The translations under genes were made by a program, and so were the position numbers. This document shows, piece by piece, positions 43,106 through 53,400 of a DNA stretch of 64,000 bases. Positions within the stretch are counted from its first letter, which is position 1. Each line of letters opens with the position of its first letter. Where the stretch lies: the NCBI RefSeq assembly GCF_004114915.1, contig NZ_CP022219.1, positions 1,952,501-2,016,500 of the forward strand, given 5' to 3'. The notes beneath the pieces are model-generated. The model was not told the DNA's origin. It searched no databases and saw only the letters and a program-made list of their open reading frames with translations. This DNA is from Bradyrhizobium guangxiense. Lineage in GTDB: Bacteria; Pseudomonadota; Alphaproteobacteria; Rhizobiales; Xanthobacteraceae.

Positions 43106-43308
43106 GCGCTTTACGAGCGCTCGGTTCGATCCGGCCCGCCAGCCGCCGCGCGGGATGACCGCCTCCAATGTGCAAAAGTGAACATAACGGCTGTCCTCGC
43201 CTGCGGTAGTGCAGAGCCTAGGGGATCGATCGGCCGCCGGGATTTCGTTCGATGACCGGCTTGCCTGCCGGGCGGCGCTGTGCGTCATTGATCGCCCGGG
43301 AGGAGAGC

Positions 43309-44715
43309 ATGGCCGCCAGAGCAATCAGCCATATCGCGCGGGTGCTGGTAGTCGGGGCCTGTCTGAGCGTGGCAGCGCAGTCCGCCGCTCAAGAGGACAA
43401 AAAGACGGACGACGACAAGCCTGCCGATCCTGATACGGGAGAGAGCACGGTCGAGGAAAAGACGCTCGGGTTGTTGCCGAACCCCTGGCAGCAGATCGGG
43501 GTGAAGTTTGCGGCGACCTATATCGGCGAGGTGCTCGGCAATCCCACCGGCGGGCTGAAGACGGGCGCGGTCTATGAAGGCCGGCTCAACCTTGCCGTCG
43601 ATCTTGACCTCGAAAAGCTGGTTGGTCTCGACAAGCTGACCTTCCACGCCAACATGTTTCAGATCCACGGCGAGGGGCTGTCGCGCTCGAACCTGCAGAA
43701 CTTCTTCGTCGTCAGCGGCATCGAGGCGTTGCCCTCGACGCGGCTTTACGAAGCCTATTTCGAGAAGCAGTGGGGCGACAAGAAAGTGTCCCTCAAGCTT
43801 GGGCAGCTCGCGGCCGACAGCGAATTCTTCAATACCAAATACACCGATGTGTTCACCAACGCCTCGATGGGCTGGCCGGCGATCACCTCGCTGGCGCTGC
43901 CGAGCGGTGGGCCATCGCCGCCTCTGGCCGCGGTCGGCGCGCGCTTGCTCATCAACGTCACCGACCAGTTGTCCGCTCTCGGCGCGATTTACGATGGCGA
44001 TCAGGCCGGTCCCGGTCCCGGCGATCCGCAGGAGCGCAACCGGTACGGCGTGAATTTCCGCGTCAACGATCCGCCACTGCTGCTGGGCCAGATCCAATAT
44101 GCCTGGAACAACAAGAAGGGCGATCCCAACCTGACCGGCCAGTTCAAGGTCGGCGGCTGGCGACATTTCGGATCGTTCGGCGATCTGCGCTTTGCCTCCA
44201 ACGGCGTTTCGCTCGCGGCGCCTGCGAGCAGCGGCGAGCCGCTGCTGCTCTCGGGCGACATCGGAGCCTGGGCGGTTTTCGAGCAGCAGATCTACCGGGT
44301 GCCGAACAGCGACGACCGCGGCATCGGCATCTTCGCGCGGGTGTCCGGCGCGCCGGCCGATCGCAATCTGGTGGATCTGTATGCAGATGGCGGCGTCGAG
44401 TTCATCGGGCTCAGCGATGCCCGGCCGGACGACAAGTTCGGCATCGCCGCCGGCTATGCGCATGTCTCGAAACGTGCGCAGGTGCTGGACACCGATTACA
44501 GGACCTATGTCGATCCCCGCTGGCCGCTGCGGAGCTTCGAGGGGCTGTTCACCGCGGTCTATCAATATCAGGTCAGGGATGGTTGGACCGTTCAGCCGAA
44601 CTTTCAATACATCGTCCATCCCGGCGGCGGTGCGACCGCTCCAGCCGGACCACGGCCGGGGAGACCCTTGCGGGACGCTTCCGTGTTTGGATTGCGAACG
44701 ACGCTGAAGTTTTAG
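43309..44715 (+). CDS. OprB-type carbohydrate-selective porin
   Basis: 468 residues from ATG 43309 with GGGAGGAGAG upstream. Signal peptide ISHIARVLVVGACLSVAAQS, cleaved near AAQ. A 16- or 18-strand barrel is implied by alternating hydrophobic stretches; recognisable OprB parts are GVKFAATYIGEVLGNPTGG, LTFHANMFQIHGEGL, LGQLAADSEFFN and the terminal FGLRTTLKF with its final Phe. These porins admit sugars and other small solutes. It ends 108 bp before the metal-efflux genes, with a FixK-type box between, so probably a separate transcript. Confidence 0.88.
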   Translation: MAARAISHIARVLVVGACLSVAAQSAAQEDKKTDDDKPADPDTGESTVEEKTLGLLPNPWQQIGVKFAATYIGEVLGNPTGGLKTGAVYEGRLNLAVDLDLEKLVGLDKLTFHANMFQIHGEGLSRSNLQNFFVVSGIEALPSTRLYEAYFEKQWGDKKVSLKLGQLAADSEFFNTKYTDVFTNASMGWPAITSLALPSGGPSPPLAAVGARLLINVTDQLSALGAIYDGDQAGPGPGDPQERNRYGVNFRVNDPPLLLGQIQYAWNNKKGDPNLTGQFKVGGWRHFGSFGDLRFASNGVSLAAPASSGEPLLLSGDIGAWAVFEQQIYRVPNSDDRGIGIFARVSGAPADRNLVDLYADGGVEFIGLSDARPDDKFGIAAGYAHVSKRAQVLDTDYRTYVDPRWPLRSFEGLFTAVYQYQVRDGWTVQPNFQYIVHPGGGATAPAGPRPGRPLRDASVFGLRTTLKF

Positions 44716-44743
44716 CGACTGCGCCCGCTTCGGTCACGGATGC

Positions 44744-44757
44744 TTGACCGGGATCAA
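44744..44757 (+). promoter_or_regulatory. Probable FixK/FNR-family box
   Basis: TTGAC-CGGG-ATCAA at 44744-44757: one mismatch from the TTGAT-N4-ATCAA palindrome of FNR/FixK regulators. A TATGGT -10-like hexamer lies about 22 nt after the box, so the dyad centre would be near -41, as in class II promoters. The ATG of the next gene follows 66 bp later. Implies low-oxygen control of the metal-efflux operon. Confidence 0.6.
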
Positions 44758-44823
44758 GGACTGCTTTCGCTTCCGGGATATGGTATTGAGGCCTTGTTCC
44801 GGCCCGAAGGGTAAGTTTTATCG

Positions 44824-45186
44824 ATGCGGTTCGTCCGTACCATCGTGGCATTTGCCATCGCCATATCCTTGGCGATGCTGCCGGTTGGCGCGTCCGCATC
44901 TACTCCTGCCATGTCCTCGGACGACATGCAGGCGGCGATGCAGATGAGCCCCACCGAGATGTCGATGGACGATTGCTGTCCCGACATGAAGGGGACCGGT
45001 TCCGATACTGCCAGCTACAAATGCGGGATGGGCTTCTGTTGCGTCGGCGGGCTTGTTGCGCTCGATGATGTCAGGCCTGTCGCCTTTCGGCATTTCGCCG
45101 TCATGGCAAGCCCGCTTCCCATTCCCGCCGATCAGGTCGTCTCCGTCCGCTGCGGCAGTCCTCCCTTCCGACCTCCTCGAGTCTGA
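44824..45186 (+). CDS. Exported Met/Cys-rich small protein
   Basis: 120 residues. Signal peptide (RTIVAFAIAISLAMLPVGAS) cleaved around ASA. The next 45 residues hold seven or more Met and paired Cys (MSSDDMQAAMQMSPTEMSMD, DCCPDM, CGMGFCC), a composition found in copper-binding periplasmic proteins. A second half has no recognisable domain. First gene of the Cus unit, so a copper/silver chaperone or buffer is a plausible role; no family match is asserted. Downstream is a YtkA/FixH-like gene 103 bp away. Confidence 0.7.
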   Translation: MRFVRTIVAFAIAISLAMLPVGASASTPAMSSDDMQAAMQMSPTEMSMDDCCPDMKGTGSDTASYKCGMGFCCVGGLVALDDVRPVAFRHFAVMASPLPIPADQVVSVRCGSPPFRPPRV

Positions 45187-45289
45187 CTTCGCCAAGCCTT
45201 TGGACGCGTGCAGCACGCCTGTGCGCGACGACGACTGACGTGCGCGCATCATGCGCCACGGCGAGAGATCAGATCATGAGGACAGAACA

Positions 45290-45682
45290 ATGCTTTCCAA
45301 ATTCAGCACCGCGGCGCTCGCCGCCACCCTTTCGCTTGCCGCTTCCGCTGCGATGGCGGGCGCCGGCGACTACGCCTTCGAGCCCGTCAATGCCCAGATG
45401 AAGAAGGGCGACGACGTCACGCTTTCGGTTCGCCTGACCAACAAGCAGACCGGCAAGCCGGTGGCGAACGCCGTCATCTTCAAGACCCGCGTCGACATGG
45501 CCCCGGATGGCATGGCCGAGATGGAATCGGCGGTGGCGCCGCTGCCGTCGAAGGAGCCGGGCGTCTACGCCTTAAAGACGGCCCTGCCGATGGCCGGCCG
45601 CTACCAGGTCACGCTGTCGGCAAAGGTGCAGGGCGAATCTGAGACCGTCACCGGCAAGGTGATCGTCACGGCGACCAAGTGA
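45290..45682 (+). CDS. YtkA/FixH-like exported beta protein
   Basis: 130 residues from ATG 45290, GAGGAC upstream. Signal peptide FSTAALAATLSLAASAAMAG. The mature part is beta-rich with LSVRLTNKQTGKPVANAVIF and a PGVYALKTALPMAGRYQVTL segment, the YtkA/FixH-type pattern. Members are found with copper-handling and cytochrome oxidase genes. It contains several Met (MAPDGMAEME) that may bind Cu(I). Between the Met/Cys-rich gene and cusB, in the same direction. Periplasmic. Confidence 0.78.
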   Translation: MLSKFSTAALAATLSLAASAAMAGAGDYAFEPVNAQMKKGDDVTLSVRLTNKQTGKPVANAVIFKTRVDMAPDGMAEMESAVAPLPSKEPGVYALKTALPMAGRYQVTLSAKVQGESETVTGKVIVTATK

Positions 45683-45763
45683 GCGTGCGGACGCCGCAAG
45701 CGGCGTCCGAGCTTCTCTCCGTCCCATTCACATGGACGCGCGCACGCCGCGCGAAGACACACC

Positions 45764-47188
45764 ATGAAGACGCTGCGTCTCCTGACTATTCTCGCTCTCG
45801 GCGGTGGCCTCGCCCTGGGCGGTGCGTACTGGGCCTCGAATGGCGGACGCTGGTCCGCTCATGCCGAGGTGACCCCGGCTGCGGCCCAGGCCGACCGAAC
45901 TCCGCTCTATTACCGCGATCCCAGCGGCGCGCCGCTCTGGTCCGCCGGCCCGAAGAAGGACGATCGCGGCCGTGACTATCTGCCGGTCTATGAGGACGGT
46001 CAGGTCGACGCGGCATCACCGAAGCCGGTGCAGGCAGCGTCATCGCGAAAGATCCTCTATTACCGCAACCCCATGGGCCTGCCCGACACCTCGCCGGTGC
46101 CGAAGAAGGATCCGATGGGGATGAACTACGTTCCCGTCTATGAAGGCGATGAGGTCGACGACGGCACGGTCAAGCTCTCGCCGGGCAAGATCCAGCGCAC
46201 CGGCGTGAGATCCGAGCCCGTGGAGCGGCGCGCGATCCGCGTCACGGTCAAGGCGCCCGGCACGATCCAGCTCGACGAGCGCCGCGTCTCGGTAATCGCG
46301 ATGCGGGCGGAAAGCTTCGTGCGAGAGATCGCCGACGTCACCACCGGTACGCGCGTCAAGGCGGGCCAGCCCCTGATGGAGATCTACAGTTCGGCGGTCG
46401 CCTCCGCAGCGGCGGAATATCTCGCGACCATCACCTCGAAGACAGTGGGCGGCGTCGAGATGTACGGCCGCGGCTCGCGGCAGCGGCTGGGCAATCTTGA
46501 CGTCCCCGAGCCTGTCATCGCTGAGATGGAGCGGACGCGTGTTGCGCCCGTCACTATCCATTGGTCGGCGCCGCGCGACGGCATCGTGCTCGAGCGCAAC
46601 GCGATCGAAGGCATGCGCGCCAATCCCGGCGACGTGCTGTTCAGGATCGCGGATATCTCGCTGGTCTGGGCGCTTGTCGACGTCGCCGAGCGCGATCTCG
46701 GCAACATCGCGGTGGGCCAGCCGGTGACGGTGCGCGCGCGCAGCTTTCCCGGCCGTGTCTTCAGCGGCAAGATCGCCGTCGTCTATCCGCAGGTGAACCG
46801 CGACACGCGGACGGTGCGGGTCCGGATCGAGCTCGCCAATCCCGACGCGGCGCTGCTGCCGGACATGTATGTCGATGCCGACATCGACACCGCCGACGCC
46901 GCGCCCGTCCTGGCGATCCAGGACAGCTCCGTGCTCGACACCGGCACGCGCCAGGCCGTCCTCGTCGACAGGGGGCAGGGGCGCTTCGAGCCGCGTGAGG
47001 TGAAGCTCGGCCGGCGCGGCGGCGGCTATATCGAGGTGCGCGACGGACTTACGGACGGCGAGGCGGTGGTCACGTCGGCCAATTTCCTGATCGACGCGGA
47101 AAGCAACCTGAAGGCTGCGCTCAAGGGCTTTGCGGAAGGAGCGCCGCAAGCTCCCGAACTTGGCCATGCGGGGGGAGAGCACAAATGA
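45764..47188 (+). CDS. cusB: CusB-family RND periplasmic adaptor with two heavy-metal-binding domains
   Basis: 474 residues. Signal-anchor at 3-22. Two tandem heavy-metal-binding domains at about 47-78 and 97-128. The second is canonical (YYRNPMGLPD, PMGMNYVPVYEG); the first has the same frame but lost the methionines (YYRDPSGAPL, DRGRDYLPVYED). Then the membrane-fusion barrel, lipoyl and hairpin regions (VKAPGTIQLDERRVSVIAMR, YSSAVASAAAEYLAT, WSAPRDGIVLERN). It links the CusA pump to an outer-membrane channel and delivers Cu/Ag. Its stop overlaps cusA (ATGA). No channel gene is adjacent. Confidence 0.9.
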   Translation: MKTLRLLTILALGGGLALGGAYWASNGGRWSAHAEVTPAAAQADRTPLYYRDPSGAPLWSAGPKKDDRGRDYLPVYEDGQVDAASPKPVQAASSRKILYYRNPMGLPDTSPVPKKDPMGMNYVPVYEGDEVDDGTVKLSPGKIQRTGVRSEPVERRAIRVTVKAPGTIQLDERRVSVIAMRAESFVREIADVTTGTRVKAGQPLMEIYSSAVASAAAEYLATITSKTVGGVEMYGRGSRQRLGNLDVPEPVIAEMERTRVAPVTIHWSAPRDGIVLERNAIEGMRANPGDVLFRIADISLVWALVDVAERDLGNIAVGQPVTVRARSFPGRVFSGKIAVVYPQVNRDTRTVRVRIELANPDAALLPDMYVDADIDTADAAPVLAIQDSSVLDTGTRQAVLVDRGQGRFEPREVKLGRRGGGYIEVRDGLTDGEAVVTSANFLIDAESNLKAALKGFAEGAPQAPELGHAGGEHK

Positions 47189-50100
47189 TCGCCCGCATCA
47201 TAGCCTGGTCGGCGCGCAACCTGCTGCTGGTGCTGTTCGGCACCGCGTTTGCAGCCGCCGCCGGCCTTTATGCGCTGATCCATCTGCCGCTGGATGCGAT
47301 CCCGGACCTCTCGGACACGCAGGTCATCGTCTACACCGAATATCCCGGCCAGGCGCCGCAGGTGATCGAGGACCAGGTCACCTATCCCCTGACCACGGCG
47401 ATGCTGACCGTGCCGAAATCGAAGGTCGTGCGCGGCTTCTCGTTCTTCGGCGTGTCGTTCGTCTACGTGATCTTCGAGGACGGCACCGACATCTACTGGG
47501 CGCGCTCGCGCGTCCTGGAGTTCTTGAACGGCGCTGCGTCGCGGCTTCCCGCCGGCGTCAGCCCGACCATTGGGCCCGACGCGACCGGCGTCGGCTGGGT
47601 CTATCAGTACGCGGTGATGTCGAAAGAGCTGAACCTCGCCGATGTCAGGACCATCCAGGACTGGAATCTGAAATTCGCGCTGGCCAAGGCCGAGGGCGTT
47701 GCCGAGGTCGCCGGCATCGGCGGCTTCGTCAAGCAGTACAATGTGGTGCTCGATCCGCAGCGGATGCGGGACCGCGGCATCAGCATGCAGAAGATCCGGG
47801 AAGCGATCCGCGCCAGCAACGCCGATGTCGGCGGGCGCACCGTCGAGCTCGCCGAGTTCGAATACGTCATCCGTGGCAAGGGCTACCTCAAGAGCATCAA
47901 CGATCTCGGCAACATCGTCCTGAAGACGAGCAATGGCACGCCGGTGCTGCTCCGCGACGTCGCCAATGTCGAGCTCGGACCGGACGAGCGCCGGGGCATC
48001 GCCGAGCTGAATGGCGAGGGCGAGGTCGCAAGCGGCATCGTGCTGCAGCGCTTCGGCGTCAACGCGCTCGACGTCATCGAGAACGTCAAGAAGCGCTTCA
48101 AGGAGATCGCGAGCAGCCTGCCGACATCGCTCGAGATCGTCCCGGTCTACGACCGCTCCAGCCTGATCTACGCGGCCATCGACACGCTCAAGCATACGCT
48201 GTTCGAGGAGAGCATCGTCGTCGCGCTGGTCTGCATCGTGTTCCTGCTGCACGTCCGCAGCGCGCTGGTCGCGATCCTGATGCTGCCGGTCGGCGTGCTG
48301 ATGGCGTTCGGCGCCATGAAGCTGCTCGGCCTCGGCTCGAACATCATGAGCCTCGGGGGCATCGCGATCGCGATCGGCGCCATGGTGGACGCCGCCATCG
48401 TCATGATCGAGAACGCCCACAAGCATCTCGAGCGCGCCGAGCCCGGCCAATCGCGCGTGCAGGTTTTGATCGATGCCGCCGCGGAGGTCGGGCCGGCACT
48501 GTTCTTCAGCCTGCTGATCATCACTGTGTCGTTCATGCCGATCTTCACGCTGGAGTCGCAGGAAGGGCGGCTGTTCAGCCCGCTCGCCTTCACCAAGACG
48601 TTCGCGATGGCCGCAGCCGCGCTGCTGTCCGTCACGCTGGTGCCGGCGCTGATGGTGATCTTCGTCCGCGGCCGGATCGTGCCGGAGAGCAGGAACGTCA
48701 TCAATCGTTTCTTGATCTGGATCTACCGGCCGGTGATCAAGCGCGTGCTCCGCGCCAAAACGCTTGTGATCCTGGCATCGGTCGCCATTCTCGCCGTCAC
48801 GACATGGCCGGCGCTCCAGCTCGGCACCGAGTTCATGCCGACGCTGAACGAGGGGACGCTGCTGTACATGCCGACGACGCTGCCCGGCATCTCGGTCACC
48901 AAGGCGGCCGAGCTGATGCAGACCCAGGATCGCATCATCAAGTCGTTCCCGGAGGTTGAGTCCGTCTACGGCAAGGCTGGGCGGGCGGCGACCGCGACCG
49001 ATCCGGCGCCGACCGAGATGTTCGAGACGGTGGTCAACCTGAAGCCGAAGGAGCTTTGGCGCCCCGGCGTCACCGTCGACAGTCTGATCGCGGAGATGGA
49101 CAAGGCGCTGCAGTTTCCCGGCGTCTCCAACGCCTGGACCATGCCGATCAAGGCGCGCATCGACATGCTCTCCACCGGCATCCGCACGCCTGTCGGCGTC
49201 AAGGTCATGGGCACCGATCTCGTCGAGATCGACCGGCTGGCGAAGCAGGGCGAACGCGTGATCAAGACCGTTCCGGGCACGTCCTCTGCCTACGCCGAGC
49301 GCGGCATCGGCGGCTACTATCTCGAGATCGTGCCGGACCGCGAGGCGCTCGCCCGCTACGGCATCCTGATCCAGGACGTTCAGGACACCATCGCGGCCGC
49401 GCTCGGCGGCCAGACGGTGACGACGACGGTGGAGGGACGACAGCGGTTCACGGTGAACATGCGCTATCCGCGTGACCTGCGCGACAATCCCAAGGCGATC
49501 GCCAGCGACATCCTGGTGCCGATGCCGGCGGGCGGCGCCGTGCCGCTCGGCGAGGTGGCGAAGGTCGAGCCGGCGCGTGGGCCGACGTCGATCCGGACCG
49601 AGAATGGACAGCTGGCGACCTACATTTATGTCGACATCCGCGATCGCGACATCGGCAGCTACGTCGCCGATGCGCAGCGCGCGGTGACGGAGAGCATTCA
49701 GTTTCCCGCCGGCACCTACGTGGTCTGGAGCGGCCAGTACGAATATCTGCAGCGCGCCGCCGCGCGCCTCAAGATCGTCGTGCCCGTGACGCTCACGATC
49801 ATCTTCCTGCTGCTGTACCTCAACTTCAAGGCGCTGACGGAGACGCTGATCGTGATGCTGTCGCTGCCCTTCGCGCTGGTCGGCGGCATCTGGATGATGT
49901 GGTGGTTCGGTTTCAACCTGTCCGTCGCGGTCGCAGTCGGCTTCATTGCGCTGGCGGGCGTCGCCGCCGAGACCGGCGTCGTGATGCTGATCTACCTCGA
50001 TCACGCGCTGGTCGAGATGAAGGTGAGGCGCGGCGCCGCGGGCGGGGTCTTCACCCGGCGCGATCTCCACGAGGCCATCATGGTGGGCGCGGTCGAGCGG

Positions 50101-50373
50101 GTCCGGCCCAAGATGATGACCGTGGTCGCCATCATGGCGGGCCTGCTGCCGATCATGTGGAGCACCGGGACGGGATCGGAGATCATGCAGCGCATCGCGG
50201 TGCCCATGATCGGCGGAATGATCTCGTCGACGCTGCTGACGCTGGTCGTTATCCCGGCGATCTTCGGCCTGGTGAAAGGGCGGGGACTGCCCGATGGCGA
50301 GCAGCCGGCGCTTGCCGACGATCACGCCGCCGAGATGGCGCACGGCGTGCGCGCTTCGCAGGCAGCCGAATAG
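47185..50373 (+). CDS. cusA: CusA-type heavy-metal RND permease (Cu/Ag class)
   Basis: 1062 residues, normal for HME-RND pumps. TM4 holds MSLGGIAIAIGAMVDAAIVM followed by IENAHK (D402, E409), the pattern of CusA-class Cu(I)/Ag(I) exporters rather than CzcA (DFG..VDGAV). Two large periplasmic loops and twelve helices are evident. It exports metal from periplasm and cytoplasm using proton flow. ATG at 47185 overlaps the cusB stop. The gene ends 55 bp from the convergent CzcA-like gene. Methionine relay residues were not checked one by one. Confidence 0.93.
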   Translation: MIARIIAWSARNLLLVLFGTAFAAAAGLYALIHLPLDAIPDLSDTQVIVYTEYPGQAPQVIEDQVTYPLTTAMLTVPKSKVVRGFSFFGVSFVYVIFEDGTDIYWARSRVLEFLNGAASRLPAGVSPTIGPDATGVGWVYQYAVMSKELNLADVRTIQDWNLKFALAKAEGVAEVAGIGGFVKQYNVVLDPQRMRDRGISMQKIREAIRASNADVGGRTVELAEFEYVIRGKGYLKSINDLGNIVLKTSNGTPVLLRDVANVELGPDERRGIAELNGEGEVASGIVLQRFGVNALDVIENVKKRFKEIASSLPTSLEIVPVYDRSSLIYAAIDTLKHTLFEESIVVALVCIVFLLHVRSALVAILMLPVGVLMAFGAMKLLGLGSNIMSLGGIAIAIGAMVDAAIVMIENAHKHLERAEPGQSRVQVLIDAAAEVGPALFFSLLIITVSFMPIFTLESQEGRLFSPLAFTKTFAMAAAALLSVTLVPALMVIFVRGRIVPESRNVINRFLIWIYRPVIKRVLRAKTLVILASVAILAVTTWPALQLGTEFMPTLNEGTLLYMPTTLPGISVTKAAELMQTQDRIIKSFPEVESVYGKAGRAATATDPAPTEMFETVVNLKPKELWRPGVTVDSLIAEMDKALQFPGVSNAWTMPIKARIDMLSTGIRTPVGVKVMGTDLVEIDRLAKQGERVIKTVPGTSSAYAERGIGGYYLEIVPDREALARYGILIQDVQDTIAAALGGQTVTTTVEGRQRFTVNMRYPRDLRDNPKAIASDILVPMPAGGAVPLGEVAKVEPARGPTSIRTENGQLATYIYVDIRDRDIGSYVADAQRAVTESIQFPAGTYVVWSGQYEYLQRAAARLKIVVPVTLTIIFLLLYLNFKALTETLIVMLSLPFALVGGIWMMWWFGFNLSVAVAVGFIALAGVAAETGVVMLIYLDHALVEMKVRRGAAGGVFTRRDLHEAIMVGAVERVRPKMMTVVAIMAGLLPIMWSTGTGSEIMQRIAVPMIGGMISSTLLTLVVIPAIFGLVKGRGLPDGEQPALADDHAAEMAHGVRASQAAE

Positions 50374-50427
50374 GATCGGTTGGTCGCGGAGAGGCGCTGC
50401 GCACGGCTGCGATGCGTGGCCTCGCTG

Positions 50428-53400
50428 CTACTCCGCGGCGTGGTCGTGAACGATCGGCGGAAACGGGTGGCGACGTGGGATGCCCCGGACTGGAGCAGCG
50501 AACCGCGCATACAGCGCCGGCAGCACGACCAGCGTCAGCAAGGTTGCCGTGAGCAGGCCGCCGATCACCACGGTCGCGAGCGGCTTCTGCACTTCCGCAC
50601 CCGTGCCGGTCGCAAGCGCCATCGGCACGAAGCCGAGCGAGGCGACGAGCGCGGTCATGGCGACGGGACGGAAGCGTGTCAGCGCGCCGTCGCCGATGGC
50701 GCGCTGGGGTTCGACGCCGTCGGCGATCAGCTTGCGGATTTGCGTCAGCATGACGAGTCCGTTCAGGACGGCGACGCCCGAGAGCGCGATGAAGCCGACG
50801 GCGGCGGAAATCGAGAAGGGCATGCCGCGGAGCCACAGGGCTGCGATCCCGCCCGTGAGTGCGAGCGGCACGGCGCTGAAAACCAGCAGGGCATCGCGTG
50901 GCGAGCCCAACGCGCCGAACAACAACAGATAGATCAGGACGAAGACACCGGGGACCACGAACATCAGCCGCTGCCGCGCCACCGCGAAGTTCTCGAACTG
51001 GCCACCCCAGGCGAGATAGCTGCCGGATGGCAGCTTGACCTCATTGCCGACCTTGGCTTGCGCCTCATCGACCAGTGATCCGATGTCCCGGCCGCGCACT
51101 TCGGCGGTGGCGACGACGCGCCGCTTGCCGTTCTCGCGACTGATCTGGTTGTAGCCGGTGGTCTGCTCGAACGAGGCGATGGTGCGCAGCGGGATCGAGG
51201 CGGCCGGAGTCTCGGGGTTCGCGCGGGGGAGGGGAACGGGAAGCTCCTCCAGGGTCGGGATGTCGTTCCGCAGCGCGTCGGCCAGGCGCACCACGATCTT
51301 GAAGCGGCGGTCCCCCTCGAAGACGAGACCGGCGTCCGTCCCGCCGATCGCAGTCTGCACGAGGTCCTCGACGGCCGCGAGGCTGAGCCCGCGCCGCGCG
51401 ATCTCGGCCTTGTCGATCTTGATCTCAAGGAAGGGCAGACCGGAGGTCTCCTCCACCTTCACGCTCTCGGCGCCGTCGATCCTGCGGATCACGCCCGCGA
51501 TCTGGTCCGCGGTCCGCTGCATTTGCGCGAAGTCGTCGCCGAATACCTTGATCGCCAGATCCTCACGGACGCCGGCAATCAGCTCGTTGAAGCGCATCTC
51601 GATCGGTTGGGAGAACCCCACCTTGTTGCCCGGCAGTTTCGCCGCCTCAGCCTCGATCGTCTTGATGAGATCGTCCTTGGTCATGGCGGGGTCGGGCCAT
51701 TCGTCCTGCGCCTTGACGATGATGTACGTATCGGAAGCGTTGGGCGGCATCGGATCGGCCGCCAGATCGGGCGTGCCGGTGCGCGAGAACACGAAGGCGA
51801 CTTCGGGAAGCTTGCTGATCTGCCGTTCGATCAGGAGCTGCATGGCCTGTGACTGCGCGAGCGCGGTGCTGGGCACGCGCTTCACCTCCATGACGATGTT
51901 CTTCTCGTCCAGGGTCGGCGTGAATTCCTGTCCGAGGCGCATGAACAGCAGTGCGGCGCCACCGAACAGCAGCCCTGCAGCAAGAACGACGGGCAAGGGT
52001 CTTGCGATCGCACCGGACAGCAGCGGAGCGTACCAGCGCTTGAGCGTCCTTACGATGATATTCTCGCGCTCCTTGACCGCGCCGCTGATCGAAATCGCGA
52101 CCGCCGCGGGCACGAAAGTCAGCGAGACGATGAAGGCGACCCCGAGCGCAATCATCACGGTCAGGGCCATGGGCTCGAAGGTCTTGCCTTCGACGCCGGT
52201 GAAGGCGAGTAGCGGCGTGTAAACCAGGATGATGATGATCTGGCCATAGACCGAAGGCCGGATCATTTCCGACGTCGAGACCTTCACGGTGTCGAGGCGT
52301 TCGTCCAGTGACAATGTCCGGCCGAGCTCTCTCTGCCGCTCGGCGAGATGCCGCAGGCTGTTCTCGGCGATGATGACGGCGCCGTCGACGATCAGGCCGA
52401 AGTCGAGTGCACCGAGGCTCATCAGATTGGCGCTGATGCGTCCCTGCAGCATTCCCGTCGCAGTGATGAGCATGGTGATGGGAATGACGCAGGCCGTGAC
52501 AAGAGCGGCTCGGAAGTTGCCGAGCATCAGGAAGAGCACGGCGATGACGAGCAATGCGCCCTCGGCCAGGTTCTTGGTCACGGTGGTGATCGTGGCGTCG
52601 ACCAGCTGGGTCCTGTTCAGGACGGTGTGGGCGTAGATGCCCGGCGGCAGCGTCTTGCTGACCTCCTTGATCTTGGCATCGGCCGCCGCGGCCACGGTGC
52701 GGCTGTTGCCACCGATCAGCATCAAGGCGGTCCCGAGCACCACTTCGCGGCCATTGACGCTGGCGCTGCCGGTCCGCAGCTCCTTTCCGATCGAGACGTC
52801 GGCGATGTCCCTGATACGAACCGGAACGGCGCCACGCGTCGTCACGACGATCTGCTCGATGTCTTGCAGGTTCTCGACGCGGCCGGCGGCCCGCACCACG
52901 AAACCTTCGCCGTTCTGCTCGATGTAATTTGCGCCGCGGCTGACATTGTTGGCCTCGATGGCGTCGACGACCTGCTTGAAAGTCAGCCCGTAGCCGACCA
53001 GCCTTGCGGGGTCCGGCTGCACCTGGAACTGCTTGACGAAGCCGCCGATGGCGTCGGCGCCGGCGACGCCGGGAACGGTCCTCATCTGCGGCCGGACGAT
53101 CCAGTCCTGCACGGTGCGCAAGTAGACCGTGCGCTGGAAATCGTCGGTCAGCCGCTCGCCTTCCGGCGTCAGATAGCTGCCGTCGGTCTGCCAACCTGGT
53201 CGACCGTCGCGGACCGGTGCCGACGCTCCCGGCTTCTCGTATTCGACGGCCCACCAGTAGATTTCGCCGAGCCCGGTCGAGATCGGCCCCATTCGCACGT
53301 CGACGCCGGGAGGCAGACCCGCCTTCGCTTCGTTGAGGCGTTCCGCAACCAGCTGCCGCGCGAAGTAGATGTTGGTGCGATCGGCGAATACCGCGGTGAT

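Noticed and set aside
47026..50343. A 1,105-codon open frame antisense to cusA
   Set aside because: High-GC codon bias leaves the reverse frame open; the translation is His/Arg/Asp-rich low complexity without family motifs, whereas cusA has full RND features.
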